A DNA stretch of 64,000 bases from positions 1-64,000 of the forward strand of contig JAHIRF010000012.1 in assembly GCA_018818785.1 (NCBI GenBank), read 5' to 3'. The translations under genes and the position numbers were made by a program. Of the stretch, positions 54,708 through 64,000 are shown piece by piece. This DNA comes from Thermoplasmatota archaeon (GTDB lineage Archaea > Thermoplasmatota > Thermoplasmata > UBA10834). The number at the start of each line of letters is the position of its first letter. Position 1 is the stretch's first letter. The notes below the pieces were generated by a model, which worked only from the letters and a program-made list of their open reading frames with translations, ran no database searches and had not been told where the DNA came from.

Positions 54708-54810
54708 CCAGGTTCTGGATGAGTCTTCAGAATATAACGGTTTTCGTCTGCAGAGTGGTGTTCCTGCGCCTCAGTCGACCCATATGCTTGTTCTCGATCA
54801 TCTTGTGCAA

Positions 54811-56022
54811 TCAAGGAGCGAATCCTGGATCCGACAACTTGTCCCTCAATTCCCCAATCGGTGCTCCGTCCTTGATGAGCTTCGATATCTTGGGCACTCC
54901 TTGCTTCGTGCCGAGGATTATCGCACCGATCATTTTGCCGTCGCGTATGACGAACTTCTTGTATATGCCTCCATCCTCGGTCTTGGCCCTGATCTCCTCG
55001 AATCCGGCATCAGGCGTCTCATGCTCGCTCCTCACTTTTCCTATCGAGGTGAGGTCCAGTCCCATGACCTTGAGCGTGTTGGAAGGAACAGTACCCGCAT
55101 AATCAGGTGTGTCCAGACCACCTACCTTCTTCGCGGCTATCCGCGCCTCTTCAAGAGCGGGCGGTATCATGCCCCATACAATTCCATCGAACTCAGCGAC
55201 ATCGCCGATCGCGTAGATGTCTGGATCAGAGGTCTTGAGCGAAGGGTCTACGACGATTCCTCTGTTGACATTGAGTCCAGCATCTTTCGCGAGCCCGAGG
55301 TTCGGCCTCGCACCTGCGGAGACAACGACCATGTCGCATTCGATGGCCCGACCGTCCTTCAGCTTCACACCGGCCACTTCATCATCGCCTAGTATCTCTT
55401 CCGTCTCGGCCTTCGTCATCACAGTCGTCCCAAGCTTCTCGATCCATTTCTGCAGTATCTGCGCGCCTTCGTGATCCAACTGTCTCATCAACAGATGCTC
55501 TGCGTATTCCAGCACAGTGATCTTCAATCCGGGGAATCCTGTCGCGAGAGCCCTCGCTCCCTCCAAACCGAGCAGGCCCCCTCCGATCATCACTACACTC
55601 TTGGCATTCGCTGCAGCTTCTCTTATCAGTATTGCATCATCAAGAGTCCTCAGAGAGAACACTCGCTTCTTTGGAAGTCCCTTAAGTGGTGGGACGAAGG
55701 CGCTGGAACCATTTGCAAGTACGAGCTTGTCGTAGTCGATCCATTCATCGTTCACCTGGACCTTCTTGGCGCCTCGGTCGATCTTGTCCACCTTCGAATC
55801 CAGGACGAGTGTGATGAGGTTCTTGTCATACCATTCGGTCGGGTAGAACTGCATCGCGCTCTCATCGATCTCTCCCGCAACGAAGTCTATCAGTTTCGGA
55901 CGAGGATAGTACGGTCTCGTCTCTTCGGTGAATATTCTGATATCGGCCTCTTGATCTGCATCACGTAAGGCTTTTGCGAAATTGGTCCCCGCGACATTGT
56001 TCCCTACAACCAGTATCCTCAT
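54811..56022 (-). CDS. FAD-dependent NAD(P)H oxidoreductase (rubredoxin/nitrite-reductase type)
   Basis: 403 aa. FAD-binding Rossmann motif at the start (ILVVGNNVAGTNFAKAL, with GNN in place of GGG), NAD-binding VVMIGGGLLGLEGARAL in the middle and FAD-binding YAIGDVAEFDG. The C-terminal domain resembles NADH-rubredoxin reductase and the large subunit of NirB. It probably passes electrons from NAD(P)H to rubredoxin or a similar carrier; the partner is not nearby. ATG at 56022 was chosen because the Rossmann strand begins there, preceded by GAGGTCGTGG. Confidence 0.9.
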   Translation of the reverse strand: MRILVVGNNVAGTNFAKALRDADQEADIRIFTEETRPYYPRPKLIDFVAGEIDESAMQFYPTEWYDKNLITLVLDSKVDKIDRGAKKVQVNDEWIDYDKLVLANGSSAFVPPLKGLPKKRVFSLRTLDDAILIREAAANAKSVVMIGGGLLGLEGARALATGFPGLKITVLEYAEHLLMRQLDHEGAQILQKWIEKLGTTVMTKAETEEILGDDEVAGVKLKDGRAIECDMVVVSAGARPNLGLAKDAGLNVNRGIVVDPSLKTSDPDIYAIGDVAEFDGIVWGMIPPALEEARIAAKKVGGLDTPDYAGTVPSNTLKVMGLDLTSIGKVRSEHETPDAGFEEIRAKTEDGGIYKKFVIRDGKMIGAIILGTKQGVPKISKLIKDGAPIGELRDKLSDPGFAP

Positions 56023-56186
56023 ACAACCACGACCTCTGGCATCTTGACTCGCGCTTATGGCATACTTATCCATTAACCTTACGCCGGCCTGTAAAAAAAA
56101 ATAATCGTCGAGATTTGCATGCAACATGGTGACCCTAGATAAGATTATTATTCATGCGATTCTATCTCTGTTCCGAGGAATTGGGC

Positions 56187-56849
56187 ATGAAGTGTGGAAA
56201 GTGCGGAGCTGACAATCCGAACTATGCGATCTATTGTGGGAAATGCGGGAATGATCTGCCGAAGGCGTCGCCGAGTGCACTACGCACACAAGAGTCTGAT
56301 TCAACACCTGCAGCGGCACCTCAACCATCTGCTCAGTGGGCAAAGACCGAGACAAAGTTCTGCAGCAAGTGCGGGAAGGAGATAAGCGCAAGCTCGTACA
56401 CATGTGAATTCTGCGGACAGCGTCCGTGGAGTGATGATGCGTCCAAGTGGGAACACTTGTACGACACGCCGCATTCATATTCTCCATCAGATGCGTATTC
56501 GACCTATGACGCTCCTTCATCTGTATCGCACTCCAATGGTCCTGTGATTGGCGGGATATTGGCGATACTCGCTGGGGTCCTTGCACTCGGGCAGGGATTG
56601 ATTTACATGGCTGGCTCAGCGATGATCGATCTTCCTGGAACCGGGTCACTCTGCTTCTGTGGTGGCATCGATTTTGTGTTCGGAATGGCATCCGTTTTTG
56701 GCGGAGTCTCTGCTCTCAGACGCAAGCACTTCGGAATTGCCGTCCTCGGAGCCGTCCTTGGAATGCTGGGCGTGGGTTTGTTAATCGGGTTCTTGTTCGG
56801 CCTGATAGCTTTGATCTTCATAGCGATATCGCGCGAGGAGTTCGAATGA
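56187..56849 (+). CDS. Zinc-ribbon membrane protein (tandem pair, first)
   Basis: 220 aa. Two N-terminal zinc ribbons (CGKCGADNPNYAIYCGKCG at residue 3 and CSKCGKEI...CEFCG near 65), a Ser/Pro-rich linker and about three membrane helices in the C-terminal half. The ending FGMASVF...GMLGVGLLIGFLFGLIALIF and a charged tail match the next gene, so the two are tandem duplicates. Function unknown; this layout is common in archaeal membrane proteins of the DUF4190/zinc-ribbon kind. ATG at 56187. Confidence 0.75.
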   Translation: MKCGKCGADNPNYAIYCGKCGNDLPKASPSALRTQESDSTPAAAPQPSAQWAKTETKFCSKCGKEISASSYTCEFCGQRPWSDDASKWEHLYDTPHSYSPSDAYSTYDAPSSVSHSNGPVIGGILAILAGVLALGQGLIYMAGSAMIDLPGTGSLCFCGGIDFVFGMASVFGGVSALRRKHFGIAVLGAVLGMLGVGLLIGFLFGLIALIFIAISREEFE

Positions 56850-56880
56850 CGGGTTGATTGTGCGAGTGGTGTGTGGATGC

Positions 56881-57543
56881 ATGACAATCTGTGGCAAATG
56901 TGGCAACAGTAACCCTGAGGGTTCGAGGTTCTGCAACTCGTGCGGCTCGCAGTTTGAGCCCAAGGAGCAGGGTCCACCTGCGGGGATGATCCCAGAGGAG
57001 CATCCGTGCCCGCGATGCGGAAGCGGTGTACCTCCGTACATGGATTTCTGTCCCAAATGCGCAGTCTCATTGAAACGACCTGGTCAGTTCCACGAACCGG
57101 AACGCAAGTGTCCGAAATGCGGTAGAATCCTCGAGCATGGAGCGACGGTATGCCCCGTATGCATATGGGATTCTCCGAGTTGGATAGACGAGGCTTCACG
57201 ACCGAAGAGCGACAAGCCAATAATCGTCGGGATATTGCTTTCGGCAGCGTTCATTCTAGCGGTTGTCTCCAGCGTCATGATGCTTGGATCATCGGAGAGC
57301 CTAGAGGATACATCTCCTATCGATATCTCGGGATTCGTCTCATGTTGCGTCATGATCATCTGGTTCGCAGCGATATCATCCCTGCTAGGTGCCATTCTCT
57401 CATTCAAACGGTCAAAGTACACCCTCGTGATCCTAGCAGCTGCCTTCGGCATGTTGGGGTTAGGTCCGTTCTATCTCGCGTCCGTGTTTAGTCTGATAGC
57501 CATGATCATCGCAGCCGTCTCGAAGGATGATTACAGGTCCTGA
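56881..57543 (+). CDS. Zinc-ribbon membrane protein (tandem pair, second)
   Basis: 220 aa. Three zinc ribbons (CGKCGNSNPEGSRFCNSCG, CPRCGSGVPPYMDFCPKC, CPKCGRILEHGATVCPVC), then three or four membrane helices with GMLGLGPFYLASVFSLIAMI similar to the first copy. It has one more ribbon and a shorter linker. ATG at 56881; the upstream in-frame TTG at 56854 would add nine residues. Convergent with the 23S gene. Confidence 0.75.
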   Translation: MTICGKCGNSNPEGSRFCNSCGSQFEPKEQGPPAGMIPEEHPCPRCGSGVPPYMDFCPKCAVSLKRPGQFHEPERKCPKCGRILEHGATVCPVCIWDSPSWIDEASRPKSDKPIIVGILLSAAFILAVVSSVMMLGSSESLEDTSPIDISGFVSCCVMIIWFAAISSLLGAILSFKRSKYTLVILAAAFGMLGLGPFYLASVFSLIAMIIAAVSKDDYRS

Positions 57544-57624
57544 ATGACGCGGCAATCATCTCTGACCGATAGGGCTCACGCTGACTGAATGAAAAATGAG
57601 AGACTTGGAAGGAAACAGAGATCT

Positions 57625-57653
57625 CATGTGCAATCCGTATAACGGCTGAGCCG
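57625..57653 (-). other. 23S rRNA 3' processing stem (BHB half)
   Basis: 3' strand of the precursor stem. It pairs with 60864-60892: 13 bp (CGGAUUGCACAUG), a central 4-bp helix (CGUU with GACG), a 3-nt bulge AUA, and 9 bp (CGGCUCAGC). Same geometry as the tRNA-Ser intron in this window. Confidence 0.9.
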
Positions 57654-57677
57654 AAATTGCTAAACCAACATGCGTAT

Positions 57678-60855
<3,178 letters not shown>

Positions 60856-61063
60856 ATGCTTGTCGGCTCAGCACACGTCCGGATTGCACATGATCGGTAT
60901 TCACCGGGGCCCGCGAGTCCTTCCGTCCCGTTGCCCCTCAACCATCTTCCCCGGTCCATAAATGGCCGAGTGCACGTTTCCCAACCCATACGCAAGACGA
61001 CGATTCCATACTATGAAATTATGCCTCGCCATGGCCTGGGGTATCCCGCTATGTTTGGTCCTG
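60856..61063 (-). other. 23S rRNA leader
   Basis: Transcribed spacer between the 23S promoter and the mature 5' end. It contains the 5' half of the processing stem (60864-60892). No gene is seen. Confidence 0.7.
60864..60892 (-). other. 23S rRNA 5' processing stem (BHB half)
   Basis: 5' strand: CAUGUGCAAUCCG, then GACG, a 3-nt bulge UGU, then GCUGAGCCG. All 26 paired bases match the strand at 57625-57653, one of them as a G-U pair. A substrate for the archaeal tRNA splicing endonuclease by known BHB rules. Confidence 0.9.
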
Positions 61064-61071
61064 TATAAAAG
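61064..61071 (-). promoter_or_regulatory. TATA box of the 23S rRNA gene
   Basis: Minus-strand ACGCTTTTATACAGG: BRE-like ACGC followed by CTTTTATA. The start is predicted near 61040, giving a leader of about 185 nt. Confidence 0.6.
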
Positions 61072-61250
61072 CGTTGCCGTGCCTGTTTGAAACCCCATAA
61101 ATTGGTGATGGAAGACAGGGTGATGTCGACGTCGCAACTGGGTCGCAGTCCGAACACCGAAATGTTGATTTGTCCAGTTGCTTATGGCGTGTTAGGATGG
61201 GGTGAGATTTATTGACTTCTGAACAACCAGAAACCCGCGGAGGAGATGTG
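61072..61250. other. Gap upstream of the anchored surface protein
   Basis: The 179 bp between the divergent 23S promoter and the next plus-strand gene hold no supported gene. A GCTTATGGC TATA-like site near 61180 could serve the downstream gene. Confidence 0.35.
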
Positions 61251-61961
61251 ATGGACGCTCCTGAAGAGTCCATCGGTTCTGAGCCCAAGACTGCGCCTCC
61301 CACTGATGCTGGCGCCGTTCAAGCAGACACCACATCGGTCCAGGGCGAGGAATGGATGGAAGAATATGAGGCAGAGAAGAATACGAAGAAGCCGAGGGGG
61401 AAGATACCTCATCTCCTTGGCATAAGCATCGCTGTCGCAATCGTGATCATGCTAGTCATCTGGACGTTGCTCAGTCCACAGGTCCTCCCTACGTCGGGAG
61501 AGACTTACTTGCGCTCGCCGACGTACGCAAATCTTGGGAACTACAGCGGGGATCTGGACATCAGATGGCTGTTGAACTCAGTCCATGTCGCAGACACCAC
61601 CTGGGGCGTTTCGATAGCCGGCAGTCCACAGGTATCATCCGGGGATGTCGTGACATTCGATGTGCTGATCACCAAAGTGAACGAGGAGATGAAGAACCCG
61701 TGGTTCGTCGGGACCTCCATAAAGGTGAAGGATGCCGCGATGTTCACCGAGGACGGCACGCAGGTCGGAACGATGGTCGGCCGGTCGAGCGAAAGGTTCG
61801 GAACCATCGCGGAGATAGAGGCAACATTCGATTCGCCCGGGAATTACACATGTTACGTATACACGGAGATCACAATATACGGCAAGATGCTGGTCGGCTA
61901 TGTCCCGGTGAAGGTTCTGCGCATGACCGCGTACCTGGACGCGGATATGATCGTCACGTAG
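61251..61961 (+). CDS. Single-TM-anchored extracytoplasmic protein
   Basis: 236 aa. A polar, acidic, Pro-rich cytoplasmic segment (about residues 1-52), one membrane helix (about 53-77) and an extracytoplasmic beta-rich domain of about 150 residues with two N-x-S/T sequons (NYSG, NYTC). The pattern SSGDVVTFDVLITKV...GNYTCYVYTEI suggests an Ig-like or DUF4352-like fold, unproven. ATG at 61251 has GGAGGAGATGTG upstream and is preferred over the in-frame TTG at 61212. Function unknown. Confidence 0.75.
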   Translation: MDAPEESIGSEPKTAPPTDAGAVQADTTSVQGEEWMEEYEAEKNTKKPRGKIPHLLGISIAVAIVIMLVIWTLLSPQVLPTSGETYLRSPTYANLGNYSGDLDIRWLLNSVHVADTTWGVSIAGSPQVSSGDVVTFDVLITKVNEEMKNPWFVGTSIKVKDAAMFTEDGTQVGTMVGRSSERFGTIAEIEATFDSPGNYTCYVYTEITIYGKMLVGYVPVKVLRMTAYLDADMIVT

Positions 61962-62019
61962 GGGCGCGTCACGCTCATCATACGTTGATAGTTGATATAT
62001 AGGGTAGCGGGCATCGGAC

Positions 62020-62670
62020 ATGATGGTCATGACGCTGGAACTCATACTCATCCGGCACGGCGAGACCGAATGGAACAAGGACAGGGTCTTCCGAGGTCAG
62101 ATGGACATGCGATTGAACGCCACGGGCATAGTCCAGGCGGATGTGGTCGCGGACCTGTTGAAGGACAAGGTCTTCGATGCGATTTACACGAGCCCGTTGA
62201 AACGCGCGGTCGTTACAGCTCGCAGGATCGCAAAACCCCATGGCATCGAGATACGGGAGACACCAGGTCTATCCGACATGCACTTCGGTCTATGGCAGGG
62301 CCTGACCGAGGTCCAGGTGAAGGAGAGATTCTCCTCTGCCTACAGGAAATGGAATACCAACCCCGCCTGGATGAAGGTTCCTGGAGGGGAGACCACCAGG
62401 AAGGCCTGGAAGAGGATAAACAGTCAGCTGAGGGAGATCCTGTTCATGCACGGCACAGGGACCGTGGTCATCGTATCTCACAGGGTACCTCTGAAGATGA
62501 TGACCGCATACCTGCTCAAGATGAAGAGGGGTGAGATAACGAAGATAAAGCACGACCCTTGCGCGATATCGATCTTCGATGTGCCGGACAGATACAATAT
62601 CAAGGCGATAACTCTGAATGATTCCAGCCACCTGAAGAGGCTGGACCTGCCACCAGCCGAGGACTTCTGA
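62020..62670 (+). CDS. Histidine phosphatase family protein (phosphoglycerate mutase-like)
   Basis: 216 aa. The RHG motif LILIRHGETEWNKD holds the phospho-accepting His, with the second catalytic His in VIVSHRVP and the acid in LSDMHFGLWQG. Relatives include cofactor-dependent phosphoglycerate mutase, alpha-ribazole phosphatase (CobC) and broad phosphatases; which one applies cannot be read here. A TATA box (GATATATAG, about 61992-62000) lies about 25 nt upstream of the ATG at 62020, so the transcript may be leaderless. Confidence 0.9.
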   Translation: MMVMTLELILIRHGETEWNKDRVFRGQMDMRLNATGIVQADVVADLLKDKVFDAIYTSPLKRAVVTARRIAKPHGIEIRETPGLSDMHFGLWQGLTEVQVKERFSSAYRKWNTNPAWMKVPGGETTRKAWKRINSQLREILFMHGTGTVVIVSHRVPLKMMTAYLLKMKRGEITKIKHDPCAISIFDVPDRYNIKAITLNDSSHLKRLDLPPAEDF

Positions 62671-62678
62671 AGGCCGCC

Positions 62679-63377
62679 TCAGAGATATCTCGCCAGTGAA
62701 TCCAGGCTACTTATGCGCAGGTATTGTGAATCCGGGAACGCCTCGTTTCTATCGACCAGGATGGCATTCATGCCCGCACCGATCGCACCCACCATGTCGA
62801 TGGACGGTCTGTCGCCCAGGAAGAGAGACCTGTTCGCCTTCGTCCCCGCCATATCGAGCGCGATCTCGAATATCCTCTTGTCCGGTTTCCTCACACCGAC
62901 CTCGTCGGATATCACTATGAAATCGAAATATTTCTCCATGTCCAGGTTGGCAAGCACCCTTCTTGCGAGTTCGGTCGCATTGGATACGAGGCCTACCACG
63001 AAACCCCTCGACTTGGTTGCGATGAGCGTCGGTATCGCGTCCGGGTAAGGCACCCAGCTCTCGACCTTCATCGCATGGGTCTCGAACTCCTTGGACATGT
63101 CCCTCGAGTAAGTCTCCAGGTCAATTACCGACCCGATCTCTTCCAGCACAATCCTGTCGTAATCGTTCCAGAACGGTGTCTCGTCCTTTCCGTGCAGCTT
63201 CGAGAACGCGAGATCGGTGACTCGTTCGGCCTTTCGCATGGCGGAGATCAGCCTGGCATCATCGACATCCTCGCCATTGGACGAGAGCACCCTCGAGATC
63301 AGCTCCCTGTGGGTGGGGTTGAGGTCCCATAGGACCCCTCCCGCATCGAACATGACTGCGTCGAACTCTTCAGTCAT
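62679..63377 (-). CDS. HAD superfamily hydrolase
   Basis: 232 aa. HAD motif I VMFDAGGVLWD (Gly in place of the second Asp, as in many GGVL-type members), motif II LVSNAT, motif III Lys in GVRKPDKRIFEIAL and motif IV FLGDRPSIDMVGA. A helical cap lies at about residues 20-95. It is probably a phosphatase for a small metabolite; haloacid dehalogenase activity cannot be excluded. Convergent with the histidine phosphatase gene, 8 nt apart. Confidence 0.92.
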   Translation of the reverse strand: MTEEFDAVMFDAGGVLWDLNPTHRELISRVLSSNGEDVDDARLISAMRKAERVTDLAFSKLHGKDETPFWNDYDRIVLEEIGSVIDLETYSRDMSKEFETHAMKVESWVPYPDAIPTLIATKSRGFVVGLVSNATELARRVLANLDMEKYFDFIVISDEVGVRKPDKRIFEIALDMAGTKANRSLFLGDRPSIDMVGAIGAGMNAILVDRNEAFPDSQYLRISSLDSLARYL

Positions 63378-63432
63378 GGCGCTCTCAAGGGCGTCCCATC
63401 GTATGTAATGGTGTTGCCCGCGGAATCTGAGT

Positions 63433-64000
63433 TCATCTGATCAGTTCCGGCACATCCGTCGGGATCCTGGCGACTTTCACACCGGCGGCTTCGAGTGCGG
63501 TTATCTTGCTCTCCGCGGTACCTCTGCCTCTCGCGATAATCGCGCCTGCATGTCCCATCCTCTTGCCTGGAGGCGCAGTCCTTCCAGCGATGTATGCGAC
63601 TACGGGCTTGGTCACGTTCGTCTTGATGAACTCCGCGGCCTCCTCCTCGGCCGTACCTCCGATCTCTCCGACCATCACGATCTTCCTGGTCAATGGGTCG
63701 TCCTGGAACTTTGCCAGCACATCCACGAAGTTCGTTCCCGGGACCCTGTCCCCTCCGATGCCGACACAGGTCGATTGCCCGATGCCTTGCTCGGTCATCG
63801 CGTTGACGATCTCGTATGTCAATGTGCCGGATCGGGAGACCACGCCCACGTCTCCCTTCATGAATATCTTGCTGGGCAGGATGCCCACTTTCCCAAGTCC
63901 GGGCGATGCCAGGCCTGGGCAGTTGGGCCCTATCAGTACGACGCCCCTGCTCTGGGCCACCGCGACGAAATGTATTGCGTCGTGGACAGGCACATGTTCC
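63433..64000 (-). CDS. sucD: Succinyl-CoA synthetase alpha subunit (partial, C-terminal part)
   Basis: 189 codons remain; the N-terminus lies beyond the window edge. [35 protein letters not shown] and [16 protein letters not shown] are diagnostic of the alpha subunit, and the phosphorylated His is in [11 protein letters not shown]. It makes succinyl-CoA, or the reverse with ATP synthesis, together with a beta subunit expected just upstream, outside the window. Confidence 0.96.
   Translation of the reverse strand, partial: EHVPVHDAIHFVAVAQSRGVVLIGPNCPGLASPGLGKVGILPSKIFMKGDVGVVSRSGTLTYEIVNAMTEQGIGQSTCVGIGGDRVPGTNFVDVLAKFQDDPLTRKIVMVGEIGGTAEEEAAEFIKTNVTKPVVAYIAGRTAPPGKRMGHAGAIIARGRGTAESKITALEAAGVKVARIPTDVPELIR

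Overview
This window looks archaeal, most likely from the Thermoplasmata (Ca. Thermoplasmatota). The archaeal signs are the 16S 5' end, D-family DNA polymerase DP2, EF-2 and EF-1alpha, archaeosine tRNA-guanine transglycosylase, KEOPS Pcc1, RNA polymerase subunit D, TATA-type promoters and tRNA and rRNA processing by bulge-helix-bulge (BHB) motifs. The 16S and 23S rRNA genes lie more than 57 kb apart, which is typical of Thermoplasmata and unlike most Euryarchaeota. I cannot name the genus. Peptide-uptake genes and a urocanase suggest an organotroph that uses proteins or amino acids.

Layout. 1-550: 5' end of a 16S gene leaving the window on the minus strand, with its leader. 550-3115: an exported Asp-rich protein, an intron-containing tRNA-Ser(GCU) and a small K+ channel. 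3.1-13.4 kb: an oligopeptide-uptake locus with a PKD-domain membrane protein, two permeases and a 1782-aa substrate-binding protein fused to about 12 PKD domains; no ATPase is present. 13.4-16.0 kb: five minus-strand genes in which two related small proteins flank an S66 peptidase and a C_GCAxxG protein. 16.2-21.9 kb: DMT transporter, tRNA-Gln, nitroreductase, pcc1, archaeosine TGT, DUF1616, pth2 and DUF99. 22.0-27.2 kb: the str cluster (rpsL, rpsG, EF-2, EF-1alpha, rpsJ). 27.3-33.9 kb: small membrane proteins, tRNA-Ala, a CPA2 antiporter, an ABC-2 exporter, SemiSWEET, DUF362 and a SLOG-type protein. 34-38 kb: a five-gene coiled-coil/SPFH/zinc-ribbon membrane island. 38-45.5 kb: HTH-Nudix fusion, urocanase, a Nog1-type GTPase, an ATP-cone protein and DNA polymerase DP2. 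45.5-48 kb: rps13-rps4-rps11-rpoD operon. 48.2-51.3 kb: nickel ECF transporter nikMN-nikQ-nikO, divergent from nikR. 51.4-57.5 kb: VIT1-like transporter, alaS, an FAD reductase and two zinc-ribbon membrane proteins. 57.6-61.1 kb: the 23S rRNA gene on the minus strand. 61.2-64 kb: an anchored surface protein, a histidine phosphatase, a HAD hydrolase and the end of sucD.

The most notable feature is a 254-nt ORF-less group I intron in the 23S gene (58625-58878), between positions equivalent to E. coli U1931 and A1932. P1, P3, P4, P7, P8 and a GNRA-capped P9 can all be drawn. The same precursor carries a perfect BHB processing stem made by its two flanks. One transcript may therefore need both a self-splicing ribozyme and the protein splicing endonuclease.

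Starts were chosen from Shine-Dalgarno matches (GGAGGTGA-like), TATA spacing and family length; several highly expressed genes appear to use TTG.
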